Assembly (NCBI GenBank): GCA_036679405.1
Contig: JAVBVZ010000047.1
Location: forward strand, 37,770-101,769
From: JAEYKI01 sp036679405
GTDB lineage: Bacteria; Bacillota; Clostridia; Christensenellales; Christensenellaceae
DNA: 64,000 nucleotides
Direction: 5' to 3'
The notes beneath the pieces were generated by a model that saw only the letters and a list, made by a program, of their open reading frames with translations, had not been told where the DNA came from and made no database searches. This document shows, in pieces, positions 1-7,066 of this stretch; the stretch's first letter is position 1; every line of letters begins with the position of its first letter. A program made the position numbers and the translations under genes.

Positions 1-567
1 CTGCCCCGCCAGCACGCCGGCCGCGTCTCCCCATTCGGACCATCCGCCGAAATGCGCGCAGATCACATCCAGCCGGGGAAAGCGTTTGATGACGTTTAAG
101 ACCCTTCGGGGTTTGGAAAATTCATAACGGTAGTCTCCCGTATGGATCAATACAGGCAGCCGCCCTTCTATTGCTTCATATATCCTGAAAGCTTCATCGC
201 TGTCAATATTGAATTTCTGGAAATCCGGATGTATTTTTATCCCTTTGAGCCCAAGGGCAGTTACCCTGTCCACTTCCCGCTCAATGTGCTCGGAATGCGG
301 GTGCAGCGTTGCAAAACCGATCAGCCTGCCGGGATGGGCCTGCACCGCTCCTGCAATAAAGTTGTTGATGCTCTGCACCTGTTCGGGCCCGGTCGCAACG
401 GAATGGACAACAAACGTATCTACGCCCGCCCGGTCGCCCGCCTTAAGCAAGGAGCCGAGTGTCCCGTCGCAGTCCATGGGGATATCGTAAAAATGTTCTA
501 TTGCGGTTGACGCCTTTTGCGCAATTTTATCCGGGTAAATATGCGCGTGAATGTCTATGATCTTCAT
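1..567 (-). CDS. Amidohydrolase (TIM-barrel metal-dependent hydrolase), C-terminus cut off by the window
   Basis: The reading frame stays open from an ATG at 567 to the window edge, giving the first 189 residues. It begins MKIIDIHAHIYP, with the metal-binding HxH pair at residues 7 and 9 after the first beta strand. Later blocks GLKGIKIHP, VLIHTGD and CAHFGG match the successive barrel strands and histidines of amidohydrolase family 2 (PF04909). A GAGG ribosome site lies just upstream of the ATG. Such enzymes hydrolyse or decarboxylate small cyclic or carboxylated substrates in the cytoplasm, but the substrate cannot be read from this fragment. The family is well supported and the exact function is unknown. 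Confidence 0.85.
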   Translation of the reverse strand, partial: MKIIDIHAHIYPDKIAQKASTAIEHFYDIPMDCDGTLGSLLKAGDRAGVDTFVVHSVATGPEQVQSINNFIAGAVQAHPGRLIGFATLHPHSEHIEREVDRVTALGLKGIKIHPDFQKFNIDSDEAFRIYEAIEGRLPVLIHTGDYRYEFSKPRRVLNVIKRFPRLDVICAHFGGWSEWGDAAGVLAGQ

Positions 568-686
568 GTCTGCCTCTTTTTTATGTATTTTTGCCATAGA
601 TTACTATAACGCAATTTTCCCTTTAAAACAACACCGGAGCGGCGAATATTTTGCTCCGGTGCTTTTCTTTAAAGGCATTTTGAAAT

Positions 687-714
687 AAAAAAACCGCATA
701 AAACGGCTTTTGAG
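687..714 (-). terminator. Terminator downstream of yfbR
   Basis: Read on the minus strand, AAAAGCCG and CGGTTTTTTT flank a 7-base loop a few bases after the yfbR stop codon. The T-run makes a plausible intrinsic terminator. A second hairpin at 632-661 with 9-bp GC-rich arms follows and may act as a backup. Confidence 0.65.
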
Positions 715-720
715 CGCTTA

Positions 721-1299
721 TCAGTTCAGTTCGTCCAGCGTCATTTCAAAGCTCGGCAGGAAGTGCTGCATAAAATACGCCACTTCGGGCATATCGAGGT
801 CACGGATCGCCTGTAAGGTGCTTACGCCTGCGCGCTCAAATTCGTGGTTTCCGGACTTCTTTTCCTCCAGGCATTTGATGTATGCGCTCAGCTTGTCCGC
901 CGCTTTCACAATTCTCTTTGCTTCCGGCGAAACTTCTCCCAGTACATAAGGGGATATCCCCTCCGCTATCTCCCGGGGCAGCATGGACGCAAGGGATTTT
1001 TCTGCAAAACGCTCTATCTGCTTATAAGACGTTTTGATATCCGGGCTAAAATACTTGATAGGCGTGGGCAGATCTCCGGTGATCACTTCGTTCGCGTCGT
1101 GATAGACCGCATAGGCCAGCACTTCTTTTTCATCCGCACTGCCGCCCATCACCCGGTTGTTGATCATGCACAGCGCGTGGGCGATCACAGCTACCATATG
1201 GCTGTGTTCCTGCACGTTTTCATCGCGCGTATTGCGCATCAGGCTCCAACGCTTAATATTTTTAAGCCGGGACATATACGCGTAAAAATGATATTTCAT
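721..1299 (-). CDS. yfbR: HD-domain 5'-deoxynucleotidase, YfbR family
   Basis: The 192-residue product starts MKYHFYAYMSRLKNIKRW and lines up along its length with Escherichia coli YfbR, which dephosphorylates deoxyribonucleoside 5'-monophosphates and helps set dNTP pools. The HD metal site is intact: EH at 31-32, HD at 67-68 in YHDANE, and D135 in KAADKLSAY. The GDLPTPIKY substrate loop is also present. An in-frame start 20 codons upstream exists, but the ATG at 1299 follows a good AAGGTGAAGG ribosome site and matches the family start. The gene is alone on its strand and diverges from the TPP-riboswitch/thiT unit. Confidence 0.93.
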   Translation of the reverse strand: MKYHFYAYMSRLKNIKRWSLMRNTRDENVQEHSHMVAVIAHALCMINNRVMGGSADEKEVLAYAVYHDANEVITGDLPTPIKYFSPDIKTSYKQIERFAEKSLASMLPREIAEGISPYVLGEVSPEAKRIVKAADKLSAYIKCLEEKKSGNHEFERAGVSTLQAIRDLDMPEVAYFMQHFLPSFEMTLDELN

Positions 1300-1365
1300 A
1301 CCCTTCACCTTGACTTTTTTTCTATTATGATTTACCATAACTATATCACAAAACCGCATACGCTG

Positions 1366-1436
1366 CTAGGGGTGCCCATCTACGGCTGAGATAATACCCT
1401 CGGAACCTGCCACGGTAATTCATGTGCAGGGAAGCT
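1366..1436 (+). promoter_or_regulatory. TPP riboswitch (THI element)
   Basis: The conserved blocks of the thiamine-pyrophosphate aptamer appear in order: GGGGTGCCC, then GGCTGAGATAATACCC, then GGAACCTG, and a closing GCAGGGAAG. An intrinsic terminator (1455-1478) follows directly, so TPP binding probably ends transcription before thiT. The gene downstream encodes the thiamine transporter ThiT, which fits the ligand. Confidence 0.93.
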
Positions 1437-1454
1437 TGAAAAAGATCCGACACC

Positions 1455-1478
1455 CCCCGCTTTTAAGGCGGGGTTTTT
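1455..1478 (+). terminator. Riboswitch-controlled terminator upstream of thiT
   Basis: CCCCGC and GCGGGG arms enclose a small T/A-rich loop and are followed by six T residues. It sits right after the TPP aptamer and before the thiT ribosome site, which is the usual expression platform for transcriptional attenuation. Confidence 0.85.
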
Positions 1479-1560
1479 TGTTGGCAAAAAAGTACCATCG
1501 TATTCATTTTCTTAGCAGGCATGGCGTTTTGTAGATTGTTTTTCCAAGGAGGACTCATAA

Positions 1561-2145
1561 ATGAATCAAAACACAAAACGGCTTACAGAAAGCGCCATTA
1601 TGATTGCGCTTGCGTCCGTGCTCTCCATGATCACGATATGGCAGATGCCCCAGGGCGGCGCCATCACGCCGGCCAGCATGGTGCCCATTATTCTGATCTC
1701 CCTTCGTTACGACGTAAAATGGGCCATGCTCTGCTCTTTAGTCTACGCGGGTATCCAGATGATTCTGGGTTTCTACGCGCCCCCCACGCCCGACTTTATA
1801 AGCTTTTTACTGGTTATTTTGCTTGATTACGTGGTGGCCTTCGGCGTCCTCGGCCTGGCCGGGACCTTTGGCCGCCTGTTTAAAAAGCCCATGGCGCAGA
1901 TCCTTTTTGGCGCAGGCATTGTGATCGGCCTTCGCTTTTTGTGCCACTTTGCTTCGGGCATCATCATTTGGAGCTCCTACGCCCCGGCCGGACAGCCCGT
2001 ATGGCTTTATTCGCTTGTTTACAACGGCACCTTCATCCTTGGCGAACTGATTGTCTCGCTCGTTGTGCTGGCCGTCTTGTTCCCTTTCTTAAGCAAATAT
2101 CTTAAAAAGGGCCCTATGATGTCCGCGCAGGCCAAAATGCAATAA
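1561..2145 (+). CDS. thiT: ThiT, thiamine-specific S component of an ECF transporter
   Basis: This is a 194-residue, very hydrophobic protein with about six membrane segments. The WQMPQGGAITPASMVPI block is the ThiT signature region near the thiamine-binding pocket. ThiT captures thiamine and partners with the shared ECF energising module (EcfA/EcfA'/EcfT), which is not in this window. The ATG at 1561 follows a strong AAGGAGGA site. The TPP riboswitch and terminator upstream indicate repression when thiamine pyrophosphate is plentiful. Identity is secure from both sequence and context. Confidence 0.95.
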   Translation: MNQNTKRLTESAIMIALASVLSMITIWQMPQGGAITPASMVPIILISLRYDVKWAMLCSLVYAGIQMILGFYAPPTPDFISFLLVILLDYVVAFGVLGLAGTFGRLFKKPMAQILFGAGIVIGLRFLCHFASGIIIWSSYAPAGQPVWLYSLVYNGTFILGELIVSLVVLAVLFPFLSKYLKKGPMMSAQAKMQ

Positions 2146-2169
2146 TCCTTCAAAATCTTTTGCTTTCTC

Positions 2170-2200
2170 AAAAGACGCGCCCTGCGGGCGCGTCTTTTAT
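2170..2200 (+). terminator. Terminator after thiT
   Basis: AAAAGACGCGCCC and GGGCGCGTCTTTT form a perfect 13-bp stem around a TGC loop, ending in T residues. It closes the thiT transcript. Confidence 0.9.
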
Positions 2201-2297
2201 TTGCCCCGGATTCGAGGAGACTCACAGGCGGTATTTTAACAAATCCCAAGGAGCGCCTTTTGCATATCCGCCGCGTTTTTTTGCCCCCGGGCGCGCG

Positions 2298-2327
2298 TTG
2301 ACAGTTTTCCCCATATCGGGATATAAT
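2298..2327 (+). promoter_or_regulatory. Sigma-A promoter
   Basis: A consensus -35 TTGACA (2298-2303) and consensus -10 TATAAT (2322-2327) are separated by 18 bases, 55 bases before the next start codon. This is one of the best promoter matches in the window. Confidence 0.85.
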
Positions 2328-2382
2328 ATTTTTAAAGGCGTGTGTTTTTTGAAACTTTTTCTCTGAAAAGGCGGTTTTTTAT

Positions 2383-3084
2383 ATGAATATAAATGTTGCA
2401 ATCGGTCTCTTTTTAATGGTGGGCTTCATCTATATGATGCTTATTTCCGTATTCACCATTCTTTTCCGGCTGACCGGGGTCACACAGGAAAAAGCGCGGT
2501 TCCAGGTTATCTCCCTGTTTACCACCAGCGGCTTTACCACCCGGGAAAGCGAGATCATGCTGGCGACTCTTGAAAGGCGGCGCCTTTCAAGAGACATCAT
2601 GATTACGGGATATGTTTTTTCCGTACTTATCGTATCGCTGATCATAAACCTTGCGCTTTCCATTCCCCAGTCCAAATCTTCCGATTTTGGATGGATCACC
2701 ATTCTGATCAGCGTCGCTTTTGTCATTATCATCATTCTCACGCGTATCAGGCCTCTGCAGAGCCGCTTTACGCATTTTATAGAGAAACTTGCGCTCCGTT
2801 CCCTGAACAGCGACCAGACCAGGATTGTAGTGCTTGATTTTTACCACGACAAGATCATTGCGCAGGTCTTTATTAAAGACCTTCCGGAAGAACTGAGAGG
2901 AAAAACCCTTGCGGAATCAGACATCAAAAACAAATACGACGTTCAGATCCTCCTCATCAACCGGAAAGGCGAAGCGCGCCTAGGCGTAAGCGCAAACGAT
3001 ATTCTGGAAGACGGAGACGCCCTCACCGTCTACGCAAACGAGAAAAAACTGAACGGCCTGTTCTGTTCGGGAAGCTGCGAATAA
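2383..3084 (+). CDS. Membrane protein with C-terminal TrkA-C (RCK_C) domain
   Basis: The 233-residue product has membrane segments near residues 5-28, 72-95 and 103-122. A cytoplasmic part from about residue 140 has the RCK_C pattern ending in VSANDILEDGDALTVYA. RCK_C domains bind small ligands and gate ion transporters. The segment LFTTSGFTT after the first helix resembles the selectivity-loop motif of TrkH-type potassium transporters, but the protein is far too short to be one. It may be a regulatory or accessory subunit; this is inference. An AAGGCGG site precedes the ATG and a strong promoter lies upstream. The coding sequence contains a 27-bp palindrome at 2567-2593. Confidence 0.75.
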   Translation: MNINVAIGLFLMVGFIYMMLISVFTILFRLTGVTQEKARFQVISLFTTSGFTTRESEIMLATLERRRLSRDIMITGYVFSVLIVSLIINLALSIPQSKSSDFGWITILISVAFVIIIILTRIRPLQSRFTHFIEKLALRSLNSDQTRIVVLDFYHDKIIAQVFIKDLPEELRGKTLAESDIKNKYDVQILLINRKGEARLGVSANDILEDGDALTVYANEKKLNGLFCSGSCE

Positions 3085-3141
3085 TTTTTTTCATGCAAAA
3101 GGCCGGCATTATTGTAAACTCTTACTGCACGAGGTTTTATT

Positions 3142-3993
3142 ATGGTTTCAACATCCGCTCAAGTGAGCGCCCTTTCCATTGCGTTTATGTTTGTAACGCT
3201 CATCGCCTGCTTTGGACTGCCTGTTTTTCTGGCCCTCCGCGCCAAAAAGAAATACGGCGGCGCCTTTTCTTTTGTTCCGCTGCTGGTGGGCGCACTGGCG
3301 TTTTTTATTGCACAGATCATCATCCGTCTGCCCATTATTCAGGGTCTGCTGCCCACATTCGGCTGGTACCAGCAATTCATGCAGATGCAGTGGCCCTACC
3401 TTATTTTTCTTTCTTTCACCGCCGCTTTGGTGGAAGAACCTGCCCGCTATATTGCCTTTAAGATCATGAAGACCCGCCGCGCTTACCCGGACGGCCTTGC
3501 TTACGGGATCGGCCACGGGGGCATAGAGGCTATTTTGATTGTCGGGCTCAGCTATATCAGCAATATTGCCCTGTCCTTTATGATCAACGGCGGTTCTCTC
3601 GGGTCGCTTGCGGGCGTCCTGCCCGCCTCCGCCATATCCGCGCTTACGGATACGCCCTCCTACATGTTTCTTATAGGAGGGATCGAGCGCGTGTTTGCCA
3701 TTGCTTTGCAGATTGCTCTTTCTTTGCTGGTACTGCGCGGATTTCAGACAGGCAGACGCATGCGCTGCCTCCTGTTGGCCATTGGGATCCACGGTTCGGT
3801 CAACCTGCTGGCGCAGGCCTGCGTTCTGCTTGGTCAAAGCGCCCTGCCGGGCGACCCCCAGCTGGGCAGCGTTTTATTGTCGGAAGGATTTTTGCTGATC
3901 GTTGCCCTCCTTTCCGTTTTGTACATTGTAAAACGGGCCAAAGAATGGAAAAAAGGTATCTCCGGTGAAACGGCAGATACAGCTTCCCTCTAA
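3142..3993 (+). CDS. YhfC-family membrane protein (putative intramembrane metalloprotease)
   Basis: The protein has 283 residues and about eight predicted membrane segments. Two motifs typical of the YhfC family (PF10086) are visible: VEEPARYIAF near residue 96, and YGIGHGGIEA near residue 122. Their Glu and His residues resemble the CPBP/CAAX-protease type of membrane metalloprotease site, but no substrate is known. It begins 58 bases after the TrkA-C gene with a CGAGG site before the ATG and is probably cotranscribed with it and the AhpD-like gene that follows after 14 bases. Confidence 0.8.
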   Translation: MVSTSAQVSALSIAFMFVTLIACFGLPVFLALRAKKKYGGAFSFVPLLVGALAFFIAQIIIRLPIIQGLLPTFGWYQQFMQMQWPYLIFLSFTAALVEEPARYIAFKIMKTRRAYPDGLAYGIGHGGIEAILIVGLSYISNIALSFMINGGSLGSLAGVLPASAISALTDTPSYMFLIGGIERVFAIALQIALSLLVLRGFQTGRRMRCLLLAIGIHGSVNLLAQACVLLGQSALPGDPQLGSVLLSEGFLLIVALLSVLYIVKRAKEWKKGISGETADTASL

Positions 3994-4007
3994 AAAGGAA
4001 AAGAAAA

Positions 4008-4604
4008 ATGCAGACTTATCCGGTCAAAAAAAAGCTCTGTTCCCCCGCCCGGGCCTTCGGCATTGTGAGAAAGGCCATCCGCGCGCTGCCGGTTTTAAAA
4101 CGGGCCGGTGATGACAACACTTTATCTCTGGCATTCAGGGAACGTTTGATGCTGGCCGTTACCCAGGTAAACAACTGCCCCATGTGTTCTTTTGCACACA
4201 GCCGGATCGCCTTGGAGGCAGGCATACCGGATACGGACATTGCCGCTATGCTGGCCGGCGAAGCCGGGCATGTGCCTAAAGAAGAACTGCCTGCCGTTTT
4301 GTTCGCACAGCATTATGCGGACAGCCGGGGCAATCCGTCGCCTGAAACCTGGCGCCGGATTTGCGATGAATACGGTCCCAAAAAGGCGCTGGCCGTTTTA
4401 AGCGCCATCCAGGTGATCATGCTTGGAAATGCTTACGGGATCCCTTTTGGCTCCCTCAAAGGCCGCATAACCGGAAAAAAAGAGCAGATCGACAGCCGCA
4501 GCACCCTTGCCTATGAAATTGTTATGCTGTCTCTCCTTGTTGTATATATTCCGGCCGGATGCATTGCCGCGCTCTTTACGCGCACCGCTTCCTGTCCGGC
4601 TTAA
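4008..4604 (+). CDS. Carboxymuconolactone decarboxylase / AhpD-like protein
   Basis: The 198-residue product contains the AhpD-type redox motif NCPMCSFAHSRIA near residues 56-68, with the CxxC pair and following His expected of thiol-dependent peroxidase partners. The domain runs to about residue 155. A hydrophobic segment near residues 173-192 is an unusual addition that could anchor the protein in the membrane. The gene follows the YhfC gene closely, with an AAAAGGAAAAG ribosome site. A role in peroxide or thiol redox chemistry is likely, but the partner is unknown. Confidence 0.8.
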   Translation: MQTYPVKKKLCSPARAFGIVRKAIRALPVLKRAGDDNTLSLAFRERLMLAVTQVNNCPMCSFAHSRIALEAGIPDTDIAAMLAGEAGHVPKEELPAVLFAQHYADSRGNPSPETWRRICDEYGPKKALAVLSAIQVIMLGNAYGIPFGSLKGRITGKKEQIDSRSTLAYEIVMLSLLVVYIPAGCIAALFTRTASCPA

Positions 4605-4701
4605 AAACTTTTTGTCTCATTTCCATACCGCTTTATCATATGGTAATAAGATATAAAAAAGTCCTCTTACAATCTTGCAAGCAGACTCTTTAAGGCTAAA
4701 G

Positions 4702-4790
4702 TTATATCTTTGCAGCCATTTTAAAAGTGTCTTTCCAATTATAGCAGATCTGATCGTACACGTTCATGTATTCTATTCTTTATAGCTGTG
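4702..4790 (-). pseudogene. Decayed 3' end of a second xylulokinase gene
   Basis: On the minus strand, positions 4773-4702 read EYMNVYDQICYNWKDTFK followed by MAAKI and a stop. This aligns in frame, stop codon included, with the C-terminus of the xylulokinase gene at 7138-7067 (EYMKVYDKLYYDLKDTFT, MAAKM, stop). Counting by eye, 62 of 72 bases match. Just upstream of the aligned block the remnant carries a 5-base tandem duplication (TATTC twice) that breaks the frame. The remnant abuts the stop codon of the GGDEF/HD-GYP gene at 4792. It lies in the same orientation as the intact gene, so the two copies form a direct repeat about 2.37 kb apart. Confidence 0.8.
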
Positions 4791-4791
4791 C

Positions 4792-6795
4792 TTACATCCT
4801 TTTCGTACCGGAAGCATTTAATTTTGGAAAAACTTTTTTTACAAAAACGTCAACCACTTCAGGGTCAAAATGCGTACCGGAGCATCTTATGATTTCTTTT
4901 AAAGCCTCCTCTTTGCTGATGGCATCCCGGTAACTTCTTCTGCTGGTCATCGCGTCATAGCTGTCGGAAACGGTGATGATTCTGGCCTCAATGGGTATTT
5001 CTTCACCCTTGAGCCCATTCGGATAGCCACTGCCGTCAAACTTTTCATGGTGATCAAGCACAAATTTTGCTATTTCGGAAAATTCCGCCATGGAGCTTAA
5101 TATGCGCCATCCCGCCTCCGGATGTTTTTTTAGCTCACTCCATTCAAAATCACTAAGCCTGCCGGCCTTATTAAGGATTTTTTCGTCAATGCCGATTTTA
5201 CCGATGTCATGAACAAGCCCGGCTATTCTGATTTGATTGATATCGTCTTTTTCAAAATTCATTTCGGCTGCAATGGCTCCGCACAGCGCGCTGACTCTTT
5301 TGGAGTGCTGGGATTCCCTGTTGCTTTTTTCAAACAATGCATTCATGATAACATCGACTGTCTTGCTCCTGGTACTTGCATGCTCGTATACTTTATGGAT
5401 ATACATATTGTTCTCTGCGTTTGCCAGTATATGGAAAATCTGTTGTTCTTCGCTCACTTTTGCCGCATACCCGAAAGAAACCGAAAACTGTATACGTCCC
5501 GGTTTTTCCTTTGCTATCAAATCTTCTATCCGTTTGATCAGGTTACCTGCTTCGGGTGCACCGCTTTTCGTTAAAGCAATAACAAATTCGTCCCCGCCGA
5601 GCCGGGCGACAAGATCGTCCGCCCGGCATGCTTTTTGAATGATTCCCGCAGTTTTTCTAAGGTAATTATCCCCGGTCTCATGTCCGAAAGAATCGTTTAT
5701 AAATTTCAGCCCGTTTATATCCCCCATTACTATCGACAGCGGAAGATTTTTTCTTGTATCCAGCCTTTTAAGTTCTTCTTCAAAAAAACGCCGGTTATAT
5801 AACCCCGTAAGCTGATCATGATAACTCAGGTGCACAAGTTCTTCTTCCGCTTTTTTCCGGTCTGTAACGTCTTTGGAAAATCCCAGAAACCGGTTCTCTG
5901 TCAATTTTACGGCAGCGATCGTCCACCACCGGTTTGTACCGTTCTTATGTTTATATTGCAGAACTCCGTTCACTGCACCGTCTTTTGATAGTTTGTCAAA
6001 CAAATTCATCGCGTCGGTTTTATATCCTTCGGACGTAATGTCCCGTAACGTCATTTGCAAAAGTTCTTTTCTGCTGTATCCCGTTATTTCGGAAGCCGCC
6101 CGGTTGACTTCTATGTAATTCCCTTTTTCATCTGCTACAAAAACTCCGTCCGGCGCGTTTTCAATATAGCTGCTGTATTTTTGTTCGCTTTCCTTAAGCG
6201 CGTCCGCCGCCGCTTTACGTTCTGTTATATCAGTGAATATAACGGCAAATTGTTTTGGCTGCGGGGAATAAGCGACCACTTCATAATACCTTCCCAGCTC
6301 CTTTGAATAATTTTCATATATCTTCGGCTCTCGGGTCAGCGCACGGGTTTTTTCTCTGACCAGGCGGGCCAGCCGCTCTTTTTCCTGTGATTTTTCAATG
6401 TTGGCTTTTCTGATTTTAGCCATCGCGCGTATCTGGGCCGTCAGTTCGCTTTCATTTACGGGTTTTGCCAAAAAAGCGTCCCCCCCGCATTCCATTGCAC
6501 GTATCCGGCTTTCTCTGTCATCTTTGAAGGCGGTAACAAAAACAACCGGTATTTCCCTCAACGCCCTGTTTGACTTCAATTTGCGGCAAACCTCAAAACC
6601 GTCCATTCCCGGCATGACAACGTCAAGAAGAATCACATCCGGTTCTTCTTTTTTGGCAATCTCAAGCGCAAGGTTGCCGCTTAGAGCGGTAAATACGGAA
6701 GCTTCAAAAAAATTATCGGCTATAAGCGCCTTTAGGCTGGTAAGATTATCGGGGTTGTCGTCAACCGCTAAAACTTTTATTTTTCCACTTTTCAT
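4792..6795 (-). CDS. Response regulator with PAS, GGDEF and HD-GYP domains (cyclic-di-GMP turnover)
   Basis: The 667-residue product, taken from the ATG at 6795 after an AAAGGGG site, has a receiver domain at 1-125 (DD 12-13, phospho-acceptor D58, K111). A possible degenerate PAS region (155-195), a clear PAS domain (200-315), a GGDEF domain (320-475) and an HD-GYP domain (480-660) follow. GGDEF is intact at 400-404 with an RxxD inhibitory site (391-394) exactly five residues before it. The HD pair (529-530) and HHEKFDGSGYP (582-592) are intact. It could therefore both make and break down cyclic di-GMP under phosphorelay control. No histidine kinase is adjacent. The gene is flanked by xylulokinase sequence on both sides. 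Confidence 0.93.
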   Translation of the reverse strand: MKSGKIKVLAVDDNPDNLTSLKALIADNFFEASVFTALSGNLALEIAKKEEPDVILLDVVMPGMDGFEVCRKLKSNRALREIPVVFVTAFKDDRESRIRAMECGGDAFLAKPVNESELTAQIRAMAKIRKANIEKSQEKERLARLVREKTRALTREPKIYENYSKELGRYYEVVAYSPQPKQFAVIFTDITERKAAADALKESEQKYSSYIENAPDGVFVADEKGNYIEVNRAASEITGYSRKELLQMTLRDITSEGYKTDAMNLFDKLSKDGAVNGVLQYKHKNGTNRWWTIAAVKLTENRFLGFSKDVTDRKKAEEELVHLSYHDQLTGLYNRRFFEEELKRLDTRKNLPLSIVMGDINGLKFINDSFGHETGDNYLRKTAGIIQKACRADDLVARLGGDEFVIALTKSGAPEAGNLIKRIEDLIAKEKPGRIQFSVSFGYAAKVSEEQQIFHILANAENNMYIHKVYEHASTRSKTVDVIMNALFEKSNRESQHSKRVSALCGAIAAEMNFEKDDINQIRIAGLVHDIGKIGIDEKILNKAGRLSDFEWSELKKHPEAGWRILSSMAEFSEIAKFVLDHHEKFDGSGYPNGLKGEEIPIEARIITVSDSYDAMTSRRSYRDAISKEEALKEIIRCSGTHFDPEVVDVFVKKVFPKLNASGTKRM

Positions 6796-6953
6796 AAAGC
6801 ACCCCTTTATGCGCTCCAAGATACTTTTTGTTAAATATTCAAACAAAGTTTTTGATTTATCTTTTATTCCCGATGCCCATGAAAGCTTTTCTGTTTTGTA
6901 CGCCGGTGATGACCATAGGAAAAATAAATGTGATTGGTAAATTGCTTTTTTTA

Positions 6954-6962
6954 ATTATAGCA
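6954..6962 (-). promoter_or_regulatory. Extended -10 promoter for the GGDEF/HD-GYP gene
   Basis: On the minus strand TGCTATAAT forms an extended -10 element about 160 bases before the ATG at 6795. No good -35 is apparent, which is usual for extended -10 promoters. Confidence 0.5.
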
Positions 6963-7012
6963 TTATCAGCGCTAAATATCCATATAAACAGCTTACAGGC
7001 CGCATGAAGCGC

Positions 7013-7044
7013 CAAAAAGCTCCGCCGGCAGGGCCGGCGGAGCT
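7013..7044 (-). terminator. Terminator after the xylulokinase gene
   Basis: AGCTCCGCCGGC and GCCGGCGGAGCT make a perfect 12-bp stem with a 3-base loop. Read on the minus strand it runs straight into five T residues. It ends the araM-HAD-kinase operon. Confidence 0.9.
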
Positions 7045-7066
7045 AAATGAAGGGCCGTTTGTTTTT

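Noticed and set aside
4792..7066. Transposon or integrative element between the xylulokinase repeats
   Set aside because: No transposase, integrase or terminal inverted repeats are present; the repeats match a gene end, so the duplication is reported without calling a mobile element.
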